A stretch of 44,174 bases of DNA from Candidatus Cloacimonetes bacterium HGW-Cloacimonetes-1 (GTDB taxonomy: Bacteria; Cloacimonadota; Cloacimonadia; Cloacimonadales; Cloacimonadaceae), in NCBI GenBank assembly GCA_002841975.1, contig PHBQ01000015.1, positions 1 through 44,174 on the forward strand. Reading direction: 5' to 3'. This document shows positions 7,421 to 16,049 of this stretch, piece after piece. The notes beneath the pieces are model-generated. The model worked only from the letters and a program-made list of their open reading frames with translations. It did not search any database and was not told where the DNA came from. The translations under genes and the position numbers were made by a program. Positions within the stretch are counted from its first letter, which is position 1. Every line of letters begins with the position of its first letter.

Positions 7421-9002
7421 TTTTTTAGTCTTGGGAAGTGGTATCGCCGGTTTGGTTTACGCACTCCAGGTATCCAAGAAAGGCAAAGTTGCCATCATCA
7501 CAAAGAAAGGCCTTTTTGATTGTAACACGGATTATGCCCAAGGTGGCATAGCTGCTGTCTTGGACGAGCGAGACACATTTGAACAACATGTCCAGGATAC
7601 GTGGATTGCCGGTGCTGAACTGGGAAAACAAAGTGTGATCCGTAGCGTCATCGAAGAAGGTCCTAAGCTAATTCAATTCCTGATCGATCTTGGCACCGAT
7701 TTCACTTTAATCGATGAATCTTACGACAGCAGGCTGGAGAACTTATCCTTAACCCGAGAGGGTGGCCATACTCATCGGCGAGTAGCATATGCTGCAGATT
7801 CGACAGGCCATCAAATCATGGAAGCTCTGGTTCGGAACTGCTTAAACAACCCAAACATAGATATCTTTGAAAACCACATTGCAATAGATCTGATCACCCA
7901 GCATCACATATTGCAAGAAGACGGTTTTATTCCCGGTATTGCTTGTTGGGGTGCTTATATCATGAACAACGATACGAACTTCGTTGAGATATTCAGGGCA
8001 CGAAAAACCATGCTGGCTACGGGTGGGGCATCACAGATTTATACACATAATACCAACCCTGCGGTAGCTACCGGAGATGGTATGGCAATGGCAAGGCTTG
8101 CAGGTGCGAGATTGGCAAATATGGAGTTTGTCCAGTTTCATCCAACCGCATACTACTGTCCGGAAGGAGATACATTCTTGATTAGTGAAGCCCTTCGTGG
8201 CGAAGGTGCTATCCTTCGTTTGACAGATGGAACTGCCTTTATGGATTCTTATCACCCCCTGGGTAATCTTGCCCCCCGTGACATCGTATCCCGGGCAATC
8301 GACGCCGAGCTAAAAAAACGGGGAGAGAAATACTGCTACCTCGATGCTACAGGTGTTGATCATGAAGTGTTGAAAAAACACTTTCCCTTCATTCAAATGA
8401 AGTGCCTGGAGCACGGAATAGATTTTACAAAAGAGCCAATCCCGGTTGCTCCCGCCGCTCACTATTTTTGCGGAGGCGTACTGTCCACCATTGATGGCCA
8501 AACCGATATCAAAAACCTCTTTGCTGCCGGTGAAGTGGCTTGCACAGGACTTCATGGAGCCAATAGGTTGGCTTCAAACTCCTTATTGGAGGCTTTGGTC
8601 ATCGCCTGGCATGCTGCAAATCACACATGCAATGGAGTTAATGAAGAATTTCCAGCAATTCATAAGTGGCGACAGATGGAAGAATTTAACGAAAATGAGT
8701 GGGTTGTTATCTCTCACAATAGAGAGATTATCGGAACCATTATGCAAGGTTATGCAGGCATTCGTAGATCTCGGAGACTTCTTAAATACGCCCTTTCTCG
8801 CATTGAAAACATATACAACGAGATCAACAATTTTTACCAGCACAATTCCGTGCGCTTAGAAGTAGTCGAAACGCGAAACATGGCAGTCATTGCTGCCAGT
8901 GTAATCCGATCGGCATTAACTCGCAAAGAAAGCCGAGGCGCACATTACTTGATCGACTTTCCGGAGCGGGACAACAAATTAAATATGGATACAATATTGT
9001 AG
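7407..9002 (+). CDS. nadB: L-aspartate oxidase
   Basis: A 531-residue flavoprotein of the succinate dehydrogenase/fumarate reductase family. It oxidises L-aspartate to iminoaspartate, the first step of de novo NAD synthesis. In an anaerobe fumarate is the likely electron acceptor. Visible features: the FAD GxGxxG motif LGSGIAGLVYA at the N-terminus, DYAQGGIA, the REGGHTHRRVAYA active-site region, EFVQFHPTA, RGEGA, PAAHYFCGGV and the C-terminal NRLASNSLLE. Length is normal. A Shine-Dalgarno AGGAAG precedes ATG 7407. NadA and NadC are not in the window. Confidence 0.95.
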   Translation: MRNYDFLVLGSGIAGLVYALQVSKKGKVAIITKKGLFDCNTDYAQGGIAAVLDERDTFEQHVQDTWIAGAELGKQSVIRSVIEEGPKLIQFLIDLGTDFTLIDESYDSRLENLSLTREGGHTHRRVAYAADSTGHQIMEALVRNCLNNPNIDIFENHIAIDLITQHHILQEDGFIPGIACWGAYIMNNDTNFVEIFRARKTMLATGGASQIYTHNTNPAVATGDGMAMARLAGARLANMEFVQFHPTAYYCPEGDTFLISEALRGEGAILRLTDGTAFMDSYHPLGNLAPRDIVSRAIDAELKKRGEKYCYLDATGVDHEVLKKHFPFIQMKCLEHGIDFTKEPIPVAPAAHYFCGGVLSTIDGQTDIKNLFAAGEVACTGLHGANRLASNSLLEALVIAWHAANHTCNGVNEEFPAIHKWRQMEEFNENEWVVISHNREIIGTIMQGYAGIRRSRRLLKYALSRIENIYNEINNFYQHNSVRLEVVETRNMAVIAASVIRSALTRKESRGAHYLIDFPERDNKLNMDTIL

Positions 9003-9003
9003 T

Positions 9004-9633
9004 ATGAACAAAGGAATATTCATTACATTCGAAGGCATTGAGGGCAGTGGAAAGAGTACGCAAGTGAAACTCTTGAACCAGGTACTAAACGCAAATGGCA
9101 TCCCTACCTTGATGACACGAGAACCCGGTGGTCCCCCCATATCTGAAGCGATTAGAAATATTTTGCTGAAAATCGAGCATAGCGAGATGCTACCCGAAAC
9201 AGAATTACTGTTATACATGGCAAGTCGTTCCCAGCACACCGGTCAATGGATATTGCCGGCACTGAATCGCGGTAAAGTAGTTATTTGTGACAGATACAAT
9301 GATTCTACCATTGCCTATCAAGGCGCAGCTCGGGACATGAACCAAGCATTTATTCAATCTTTGGCAAATTTCGCTACGTTTCATACTTCTCCGGATCTCA
9401 CCTTTCTGATAGACTTAACCGTAGCAGAAGGACTGAGTCGCATCGCAGACCGGAAATTGGATCGCTTAGAGCTGGAAACAATAACATTTCATGAAAAAGT
9501 AAGGGAACAGTATTTAGCTATTGCCAAGAACAACCCTCTTCGATATATTGTACTGAATGGATCGGACAACCCTGATAACATACATCAGCAAGTCCTTTCG
9601 AAAGTGTTTTCTTTGATAGGAGTAAAGCAATGA
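9004..9633 (+). CDS. tmk: thymidylate kinase
   Basis: A 209-residue dTMP kinase that makes dTDP from dTMP. The P-loop is FEGIEGSGKSTQ near residues 8-19, followed by TREPGG, the DRYNDSTIAYQGAARD substrate segment (DR[YF]..S motif) and a LID-like region with RIADRKLDRLE. Length is typical. It starts one base after the nadB stop, and its stop overlaps the protease start by 4 bp, so it is part of the same operon. Confidence 0.95.
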   Translation: MNKGIFITFEGIEGSGKSTQVKLLNQVLNANGIPTLMTREPGGPPISEAIRNILLKIEHSEMLPETELLLYMASRSQHTGQWILPALNRGKVVICDRYNDSTIAYQGAARDMNQAFIQSLANFATFHTSPDLTFLIDLTVAEGLSRIADRKLDRLELETITFHEKVREQYLAIAKNNPLRYIVLNGSDNPDNIHQQVLSKVFSLIGVKQ

Positions 9634-11228
9634 CCGGATCAAAACAAAAAATCACCCTTGTCTCAATCCTCAGTATTTGGTTACTGGGAGGCATTCTGCT
9701 TTTCACTGCCAGCAATGCCTATGCCCAAACACAACCGAAAAAATCGGATTTGTATTCACAACTGCAGCTGTTTAATGAAGTTTTAATCAAGCTCAAACAA
9801 ACCTATGTAACGGACTTGAGCGATGAAGAGATCATCAAGGCCGCAATCGTTGGTATGCTGGGAGCTACAGACCCTCATACGAACTTTTTTACTCCGGACG
9901 ACTTTGCAGATTTTACCACCAGTACCAAAGGTGAGTTTGGTGGGTTAGGAATTCAAATCGACAAAAAGGGAGATTATATTACTGTAGTATCCCCCATTGA
10001 AGGTACTCCTGCTTACAGGCTTGGCATTGCATCCGGTGACCGTATTATCAAAGTCAATGGCGAAAGTGTGGTCGGCCTCACTACCGATGAAGCTATCAAA
10101 AAGATGAGGGGTGAAGTAGGTTCCAAAGTTATCATTACTATCGCCAGACCCGGTGTATCAAAGCCCTTAGATTTTGATATCGTACGGGCAATCATCAAGA
10201 TTCATAGTGTCCCCTATAGCTTTGTTCTGGATAATGGCGTTGGTTACATCAGGATCAGCCAGTTCAGTGAAAACACATCCACCGAACTCCGTTCAGCATT
10301 GGCAGATCTGGAAGCAAAGGGTATCACAGGATTGATAATGGATCTCAGATTCAATCCCGGTGGCTTACTCGATCAGGCAATTGATACGGTCAATGAGTTT
10401 GTGGGAGCAAATAAGCTCGTAGTAGAGACAAAAGGAAGAGTCGAGAACACAAACCGTCAATACTATACCAAATACAACACCAAAGAACGTACATACCCCA
10501 TAGTTATCCTTGTAAATGAAGCCTCTGCAAGCGCTTCCGAGATTTTTGCGGGTTCACTGCAGGATTTTGACAAGGGATTAGTGGTCGGAAGACCTACTTT
10601 CGGTAAAGGTTCCGTCCAACAGCTCTTCCCTCTATCCAACGGCAATGGCATCAAAATCACCACTTCATACTATTATATACAATCTGGCAGATGCATCCAT
10701 AAAGCCATCAATGACAAGATCCTGAAGGGCGAATCCGTTTCCGAGACAGATATCAAAACTGCGGAAAAGAAAAGCCATGAAGACATCTATTATACTGTCA
10801 ACAAACGTAAAGTCTATGGCGGTGGTGGCATCACTCCGGATCTGGCCTTTGATTCGGATTTACTTACCAGCTTCGGTGCAGAATTGCGCAGGAAAAATGT
10901 ATTCTTTGACTTCGCAGTTGATTATGCCATCAAAAACAAAGATTCTATCACAAAGACGATGACTATTGATGATAAGACTATGAAGTCATTTCTAGACTAC
11001 GCCAAAGAAAAAGAAATCAAGTTCACTCCTGCCGATGTCGACAGTGCCTCAGCTTACATCAAAAACACGATAAAAAGTGAATTGGTCGGTAAAGCCTTTG
11101 GTGAAATAGAGGCCTACAAGATATCATTGAATCAAGACAAACAGCTTACCAAAGCCATAGAATTGTTTGATAAATACAAAACTATGGATGCTATGTTTAA
11201 ATATGCCATCTCACAACAACCAAAATAG
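9630..11228 (+). CDS. ctpA: S41-family C-terminal processing protease with PDZ domain
   Basis: A 532-residue exported peptidase. A signal peptide or N-terminal anchor covers about residues 1-33 (ending ASNAYAQ). The order is an N-terminal helical segment with GMLGATDPHTNFFTP, a PDZ domain (GLGIQIDKKGDYITV through GSKVIITIARPG), then the S41 catalytic domain: FNPGGLL, the serine in EASASASEIFAGSLQD and the lysine in GRPTFGKGSVQQ. These proteases trim or degrade periplasmic and membrane proteins from the C-terminus. A C-terminal helical extension of about 130 residues follows. It starts with ATG in the tmk stop overlap. Confidence 0.93.
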   Translation: MTGSKQKITLVSILSIWLLGGILLFTASNAYAQTQPKKSDLYSQLQLFNEVLIKLKQTYVTDLSDEEIIKAAIVGMLGATDPHTNFFTPDDFADFTTSTKGEFGGLGIQIDKKGDYITVVSPIEGTPAYRLGIASGDRIIKVNGESVVGLTTDEAIKKMRGEVGSKVIITIARPGVSKPLDFDIVRAIIKIHSVPYSFVLDNGVGYIRISQFSENTSTELRSALADLEAKGITGLIMDLRFNPGGLLDQAIDTVNEFVGANKLVVETKGRVENTNRQYYTKYNTKERTYPIVILVNEASASASEIFAGSLQDFDKGLVVGRPTFGKGSVQQLFPLSNGNGIKITTSYYYIQSGRCIHKAINDKILKGESVSETDIKTAEKKSHEDIYYTVNKRKVYGGGGITPDLAFDSDLLTSFGAELRRKNVFFDFAVDYAIKNKDSITKTMTIDDKTMKSFLDYAKEKEIKFTPADVDSASAYIKNTIKSELVGKAFGEIEAYKISLNQDKQLTKAIELFDKYKTMDAMFKYAISQQPK

Positions 11229-11246
11229 TTTCTGCGAGGAGATCTA

Positions 11247-11873
11247 ATGGCCTTTAATGATGATTTACAAAAAATGCTGATATATGCTGCGGATGATGAC
11301 ACAATAAATCTCAAGTTATTGAAGACGATCCTGAACCAAAGCGACTTCTTCAATGTTCAGCTTTTCTACTCAGGCGAAGCACTTCTGACCGAAGTAGAAA
11401 ATCAGATTCCGGATTTGATCCTTCTCGATATCATGATGCCTGGCTTAAGTGGATATGATGTCTTGGATAGGCTAAAAGACAATTCAGAACTTCATCATAT
11501 ACCGGTCATCATGATTACTGCCGCACCCCTGGAAGAAGAGATGGAACCCTTGCAACGAAGTTTTGAGCTTGGTGCTATGGACTATATAGCCAAGCCGTTT
11601 TCCTCAATTGAGCTGATAATGCGCGTAAAATCCGCCCTCAGAATTGAGAAACAACGTAAAGACCTCGAACGAGCAGCTGAAAAGATACGTTCTTTAGAAA
11701 AGCTTCTACCTATATGCTCATATTGCAAAAAAGTCCGTTCGGACAATAACTATTGGGAAGAAGTAGAGGTTTATATCAGCGAGCACACAGATACCATGTT
11801 CAGCCACAGTATCTGCCCGGATTGCTACGAAGTCCATATCAAGCCTCAGTTAGATGAGTTAAGAAAGAAATAA
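11247..11873 (+). CDS. response regulator with C-terminal CxxC/CxxC domain
   Basis: A 208-residue protein. Residues about 10-130 are a receiver domain: acidic cluster D16-D18, phospho-acceptor D61 in LILLDIMMPG, T/A in MITAAP and K in AKPFSS. A short coiled linker follows (about 131-152). The last ~55 residues form a cysteine module, ICSYCKKVRSD...SICPDC, seen at the C-terminus of various bacterial sensor proteins and probably a zinc-binding or redox fold. There is no DNA-binding domain or neighbouring histidine kinase, so it is an orphan regulator. The Shine-Dalgarno is GAGGAG before ATG 11247. Its transcript ends at the hairpin array that follows. Confidence 0.85.
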   Translation: MAFNDDLQKMLIYAADDDTINLKLLKTILNQSDFFNVQLFYSGEALLTEVENQIPDLILLDIMMPGLSGYDVLDRLKDNSELHHIPVIMITAAPLEEEMEPLQRSFELGAMDYIAKPFSSIELIMRVKSALRIEKQRKDLERAAEKIRSLEKLLPICSYCKKVRSDNNYWEEVEVYISEHTDTMFSHSICPDCYEVHIKPQLDELRKK

Positions 11874-11917
11874 GCATATCGAATTATTTCACAATCTGTT
11901 GATTGTTATCAACACTA

Positions 11918-11943
11918 AAAAGGCAGCCTCTCGGCTGCCTTTT
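11918..11943 (+). terminator. intrinsic terminator after the response regulator
   Basis: A perfect 11-bp stem, AAAAGGCAGCC (11918-11928) and GGCTGCCTTTT (11933-11943), with a TCTC loop and a T-tract built into the 3' arm. It ends the long + strand housekeeping operon. Confidence 0.92.
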
Positions 11944-11969
11944 CCTATAAATCACTTATTACCATTAGC

Positions 11970-12056
11970 TTAGAACGTGTTTTCGAATTGGCTTCGATCT
12001 TGCATATTAATTAGGTTCTAACTCCCCAATCCGACTTCCCAGTCGGCGGTTTTTTT
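11970..12056 (+). ncRNA. candidate small structured RNA ending in a terminator
   Basis: Between two terminators lies a nested structure: an outer 7-bp pair TTAGAAC (11970-11976) with GTTCTAA (12015-12021), an inner hairpin TCGAA-TTGGC-TTCGA (11983-11997), then an intrinsic terminator at 12031-12056. A TATAAA at 11946-11951 could serve as a -10 box. No ORF with a ribosome site is visible. This could be a small RNA or read-through debris; expression data would decide. Confidence 0.3.
12031..12056 (+). terminator. second intrinsic terminator
   Basis: Stem CCGACT (12031-12036) and AGTCGG (12041-12046), TCCC loop, then CGG and a run of seven T (12050-12056). It lies 90 bases beyond the first terminator on the same strand. 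Confidence 0.8.
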
Positions 12057-12079
12057 GTGGTAAATCCTCAGTACCACAA
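12055..12079. repeat. 8-bp inverted repeat hairpin
   Basis: TTGTGGTA (12055-12062) pairs perfectly with TACCACAA (12072-12079) around a 9-base loop. It begins inside the T-run of the preceding terminator. No T-run follows on either strand; it is part of the hairpin array in this convergent spacer. Confidence 0.45.
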
Positions 12080-12105
12080 TATGCAACCTCCTAAGTCAAA
12101 ACCTG

Positions 12106-12135
12106 TAACCCCTTCTCTCGAAGGGGTTATTTTTT
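12106..12135. terminator. third intrinsic terminator, possibly bidirectional
   Basis: A perfect 10-bp GC-rich stem, TAACCCCTTC (12106-12115) and GAAGGGGTTA (12120-12129), with a TCTC loop and six T (12130-12135) on the + strand. It sits directly beyond the rnfB stop codon, so it probably also terminates the rnf operon from the - strand, though no long T-run follows in that direction. Confidence 0.8.
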
Positions 12136-13164
12136 CTATATCATCTCTATTGCATGCTTGGGGCATTTGCCAACACAAAGCTCGCAACCTACACATAGGG
12201 AATCGTTTACTGTGTGTAGTTGTTTCAATTCTCCGCTGATAGCTGTGACCGGACATACCTTTGCACAGATAGTACAACCAATGCAAGCCTCACTGATAAT
12301 GTGAGCTTTCTTTCGCATACCCACCAGTAAATCCTGAATTGCTTTGGTAGGGCATGCTGTGGCACATCTTCCACAATTGATACACTTACTATAATCGATG
12401 ATAGCAAGATTGTTTTCTATCATGATCGCATCCACAGGGCACTTCTTCGCGCAAATTCCACAACCAATGCAGGGATGGGCAGATCCGCAATTTGGCTTTG
12501 CTATTGCCCCCTTATCTTTGGATGAGCATTTGATATACACTACTTTGTCCACAGCCACCAAGTCTATCAACGCACGGGGACATGCTTTCACACAGGCACC
12601 ACAAGCTGTACATTTTTCCAGATCAATACAACGCATTCCATACTCATCTACAGTAATGGCGTCAAATAAACATACCGCTACACAATCGTTGTATCCCACA
12701 CACCCATAACTGCAACTATTGGGTCCGTCAGCGATGTTGACGGCAGATTTACAGGTTTCGATGCCCTGATAGGCATATTTCCAGTTTGTGCTTTGTTTAC
12801 CACCGGAAGTACAATGAATTACTGCAATTTTCCTGGTTTGCGTACTGGCTTCTTTACCCATAATTTGAGCGATAGTGGTGACGGCAGTAGTACCACCGGG
12901 TGCACACTTATTGATGTCGGCATCTGCATGCACGATAGCATCAGCATAACCGGCACAACCGGGCAAACCGCAAGCGCCACAGTTCGCTCCCGGGAGAGCG
13001 GCAATAATCTGCTCCACCCTGGGATCGATCTGAACATGAAATACTTTTGAAGCAATAGCCAAGATGATGCCAAATAGCAGACCCAGCCCGCCAATGATAA
13101 CTACAGGAGCACCGATAGTTTGCAACATTGAAATATCCATTAATATTATTGTATTCACCATCAT
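12136..13164 (-). CDS. rnfB: Rnf complex subunit B, multi-cluster ferredoxin
   Basis: A 342-residue membrane-anchored iron-sulfur protein, the probable electron entry from ferredoxin into the Rnf complex. An N-terminal transmembrane helix (about residues 15-40) is followed by the Fe4S domain with CGACGLPGC. After it come ferredoxin motifs CTACGACVKACP, CIGCGICAKKCP, CINCGRCATACP, CIGCTICAKVCP and CVGCELCVGKCP, preceded by a more divergent cysteine set (CSYGC...CVAVC). This suggests about six ferredoxin-type clusters plus the N-terminal one, as in the long RnfB of anaerobes such as Acetobacterium. It is the last gene of rnfCDGEAB. The start may be any of three early methionines. Confidence 0.93.
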   Translation of the reverse strand: MMVNTIILMDISMLQTIGAPVVIIGGLGLLFGIILAIASKVFHVQIDPRVEQIIAALPGANCGACGLPGCAGYADAIVHADADINKCAPGGTTAVTTIAQIMGKEASTQTRKIAVIHCTSGGKQSTNWKYAYQGIETCKSAVNIADGPNSCSYGCVGYNDCVAVCLFDAITVDEYGMRCIDLEKCTACGACVKACPRALIDLVAVDKVVYIKCSSKDKGAIAKPNCGSAHPCIGCGICAKKCPVDAIMIENNLAIIDYSKCINCGRCATACPTKAIQDLLVGMRKKAHIISEACIGCTICAKVCPVTAISGELKQLHTVNDSLCVGCELCVGKCPKHAIEMI

Positions 13165-13173
13165 ACCCCTCCT

Positions 13174-13782
13174 TTAAAGCTTAAAGCCCATAAAGCCATA
13201 AAAAGCTAAGGCCATGATACCGGCAAGTATCAGGGCTATGGGCATGCCTTTCATCGCCTTGGGTACATCGGAATACTCCAGACGTTCCCGGATCCCTGCC
13301 ATTGCCATCAATACAACTGTAAAACCGACACCGGAAAAGAATCCGTTCAACACAGAATCCAAGAAATTATAGGTTGTGATTCCGTCTGATCTCATTTGGG
13401 AAGTATTCAGTATAGCTACACCTAATACTGCACAATTGGTAGTGATTAGTGGCAGGTAAACCCCCAGAGATTTGTATAAAGCCGGAGAGTTTTTTTGAAT
13501 CACCATCTCGACAAATTGGACCAGAGCCGCTATTGTGAGAATGAAGCTAATCGTCTGCAGATATCCCAGTCCATAAGGTAGCAAGAGGTACTTACGGATC
13601 AAAAATGTAATAGCCGATGCCAAAGTCATCACAAAGATAACGGCCATACCCATACCAAACGCAGAATCCAACTTTTTGGAAACACCCAGATACGGACACA
13701 AGCCCAGGAAACGTGATAGTACAAAGTTCTGGATAAAGATGGCGGTCATCGCCATCACAAATATTTCACCAAGATATCCCAT
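13174..13782 (-). CDS. rnfA: Rnf complex subunit A
   Basis: A 202-residue integral membrane protein with about six transmembrane helices. RnfA and RnfE are inverted-topology homologues that form the membrane core holding a [2Fe-2S] cluster between them. The signatures NFVLSRFLGLCPYLGVSK and PLITTNCAVLGVAI, each with a conserved cysteine, are clear. It lies 3 bases from rnfE and 9 from rnfB. Confidence 0.95.
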   Translation of the reverse strand: MGYLGEIFVMAMTAIFIQNFVLSRFLGLCPYLGVSKKLDSAFGMGMAVIFVMTLASAITFLIRKYLLLPYGLGYLQTISFILTIAALVQFVEMVIQKNSPALYKSLGVYLPLITTNCAVLGVAILNTSQMRSDGITTYNFLDSVLNGFFSGVGFTVVLMAMAGIRERLEYSDVPKAMKGMPIALILAGIMALAFYGFMGFKL

Positions 13783-13784
13783 TT

Positions 13785-14375
13785 CTACTTCCTCTCTTTG
13801 AGCATATTAATTAAGGCCATCAGGAATCCCAATGTGATAAAAGCTCCCGGTGCCAATATTGCTACCAACATAGGATCATAGGTCTTGGGCATTACAGAGA
13901 TATTTAGCCATGTTCCTGCTCCCAATATTTCACGAATGGTAGCCACGATTACCAGGGACAGAGTAAATCCTGCTCCCATACCGATCGCGTCTGCCAGTGA
14001 ATTGAGTACATTATTCTTGTTGGCAAATGCCTCTGCCCTACCCAAGATGATACAATTCACCACTATGAGCGGAATAAACAAACCCAAACTCTTGTGCAGA
14101 GCCGGGACATAAGCCGCCATCACCATATCTACAATTGTAACAAATGAGGCAATAACAACGACATAGATCGGGATCCTTATTTTGACTGGAGTCACATTCT
14201 TGATCATCGAAATAATGATATTAGAACAGATCAAGACGAAGGTTGCTGCCATGCCCATGCCGATAGCATTGGTCACAGAAGTCGAAACTGCCAGAGTGGG
14301 ACACATACCCAGAACTAATACAAATATGGGATTCTCTTTGACAATCCCTTTACTTAGCTCAGAAACGAATCTCAT
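13785..14375 (-). CDS. rnfE: Rnf complex subunit E
   Basis: A 196-residue integral membrane protein, homologous to RnfA. It carries NPIFVLVLGMCPTLAVST and IPLIVVNCIILGRAEAFA, the two cysteine-bearing helices that with RnfA hold the intramembrane [2Fe-2S] cluster. Six hydrophobic segments are visible. The start overlaps the rnfG stop by 4 bp. Confidence 0.95.
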   Translation of the reverse strand: MRFVSELSKGIVKENPIFVLVLGMCPTLAVSTSVTNAIGMGMAATFVLICSNIIISMIKNVTPVKIRIPIYVVVIASFVTIVDMVMAAYVPALHKSLGLFIPLIVVNCIILGRAEAFANKNNVLNSLADAIGMGAGFTLSLVIVATIREILGAGTWLNISVMPKTYDPMLVAILAPGAFITLGFLMALINMLKERK

Positions 14376-14938
14376 TTGCCACCTCCATCATTTTGTCCCA
14401 GTTCCTTTTGCAGAACTAAGATCTGTTCGTGTACGGAATTTGCTATTGCTCTGGAAGTAATGGTGGCACCAGCCATTGCTATGATTTTACCATTATCTTT
14501 ATCGTCTTTATCCACCATCAAATTCTCAACTCCCAAGCCTTTGAACATCGCTTTAAAACTATCTTTCACGCAATTTGCTCCCAAACCCGGTGTCTCTGAT
14601 TGAGTAATAATCTTGACGTCTATCACTTTGAAGTCTTTATCCAGACCTACCATGGTCTCGACTTTACCGCTATAACCATTCTTCGATGCTACAAATGTGT
14701 ATCCGTTGACTTCTTTAGTGGTCTTGTCGAGTGCGACAAAATATTTATACGAACTATCCGCGGCCGTTTTCTCTTCAAACGTCGAATTGGGTATCAAGGC
14801 TTCTCGTGTTTCGATAGCTTCCTTTGCTTTGCGTTCGCTGATAATCGGTGTTGTTAAACCGTTCACGTAAGCCAATACCCCGGCAGCAACAGCACAGAAT
14901 ATCAGCAAAATCACACCAAGCTTGAGATAGTACATCAT
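14372..14938 (-). CDS. rnfG: Rnf complex subunit G, covalent-FMN protein
   Basis: A 188-residue protein with one N-terminal transmembrane helix (about residues 5-25) and a periplasmic FMN-binding domain. The flavinylation motif appears as A156-G-A-T159 within MAGATITSRA (usually SGATxT); FMN would be attached by ApbE, which is not in the window. SETPGLGANC is the other family signature. It overlaps rnfD by 4 bp. Confidence 0.94.
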   Translation of the reverse strand: MMYYLKLGVILLIFCAVAAGVLAYVNGLTTPIISERKAKEAIETREALIPNSTFEEKTAADSSYKYFVALDKTTKEVNGYTFVASKNGYSGKVETMVGLDKDFKVIDVKIITQSETPGLGANCVKDSFKAMFKGLGVENLMVDKDDKDNGKIIAMAGATITSRAIANSVHEQILVLQKELGQNDGGGK

Positions 14939-16035
14939 TTCTTCACCTCTCCAAAAGCCTTAGGCATGGTGAGACGATCGATCAAAGGTGTCATGACATT
15001 CATGAACAAGATCGAATATGATACACCTTCAGGATAACCTCCCACCAAGCGAATCACGATGGTCAAAACACCGCAACCAATAGCGAAGATGATGCGGCCT
15101 CGTTTGGTGATAGGACTAGTCGTATAGTCTGTCGCCATAAAGAAAGCACCTAACATTAGTCCTCCGCCAAAGATATGGAAGAAGGGTAACATCACAGAAT
15201 ATCTGGAACCGGTAATCCCACCAAACAAAAAGCTGAGGGCAAACACGGTACCAATATAGAACAAGGGTATTCTCCACTCGATGATGTTCTTATAGAGCAG
15301 ATAGGCAGCACCCAGCAGCAATGCAAATACAGATACTTCGCCGATGCAACCGCCAATATTTCCCCAAAACATAGCCTTGAGAGTTCCCATGTCGAACAAA
15401 CTATTAAATATATTACTCGCCAATGTGGCATTTTCTGTTGCCGAACCGGTGAGTGAACTGACAAATGATGTATCCCGTATCGTTTGGGCAACTTTCAAGG
15501 GAGTGGCAGAAGTAATCAGTTCGTAAGCCTTAGGAGCTATAGTCTGCAAATTTGTCCCGATCAAATCCGGATTGATCCCATTAATCGAACCGCTGCGGGT
15601 AGGAATCCAGCCGTTCGTAACCAAAGTAGGCCAGGAAGCCAGCAAGAATGCTCTACCGAGCAATGCAGGGTTGACAGGGTTGTTTCCCAAGCCACCAAAG
15701 ACTTGTTTTCCGACTACGATCGCAAAAACGGAACCGACTACAGGCAACCACCAAGGTGAGTTTGCATGAATATTAAACGACAATAGCATTCCGGTAAGAA
15801 ACGCACTACCATCAGCAACCGAGATCGGTACTTTGCGAAACTTCTGGACCGCAGCTTCGGTAACCACCGCCGTTACAGCACCCAAAAGCGTGAGCATCAG
15901 AGCTTTGATACCCCAGAAGTATGTTGCCATCACCAGTGCCGGGGTCAGAGCCAATATCACATTCCACATCACCATCGAAACATTTGTTCTATCATGCAAA
16001 TGTGGTGCGGGAGATACTAATAACTTATCATTCAT
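14935..16035 (-). CDS. rnfD: Rnf complex subunit D
   Basis: A 366-residue multi-spanning membrane protein with about nine to ten hydrophobic segments. I chose ATG 16035 (MNDKLLVSPAPH) because AAGGAG lies just upstream (about 16045-16050) and RnfD/NqrB proteins begin this way; the open frame extends 15 codons further into rnfC. The covalent FMN site is in ITSATPLKV. NPVNPALLGRAFLLASWP is a family signature. Together with RnfG it carries electrons through flavins to the NAD side. Confidence 0.94.
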   Translation of the reverse strand: MNDKLLVSPAPHLHDRTNVSMVMWNVILALTPALVMATYFWGIKALMLTLLGAVTAVVTEAAVQKFRKVPISVADGSAFLTGMLLSFNIHANSPWWLPVVGSVFAIVVGKQVFGGLGNNPVNPALLGRAFLLASWPTLVTNGWIPTRSGSINGINPDLIGTNLQTIAPKAYELITSATPLKVAQTIRDTSFVSSLTGSATENATLASNIFNSLFDMGTLKAMFWGNIGGCIGEVSVFALLLGAAYLLYKNIIEWRIPLFYIGTVFALSFLFGGITGSRYSVMLPFFHIFGGGLMLGAFFMATDYTTSPITKRGRIIFAIGCGVLTIVIRLVGGYPEGVSYSILFMNVMTPLIDRLTMPKAFGEVKK

Positions 16036-16049
16036 CAATTTCTTCTCCT

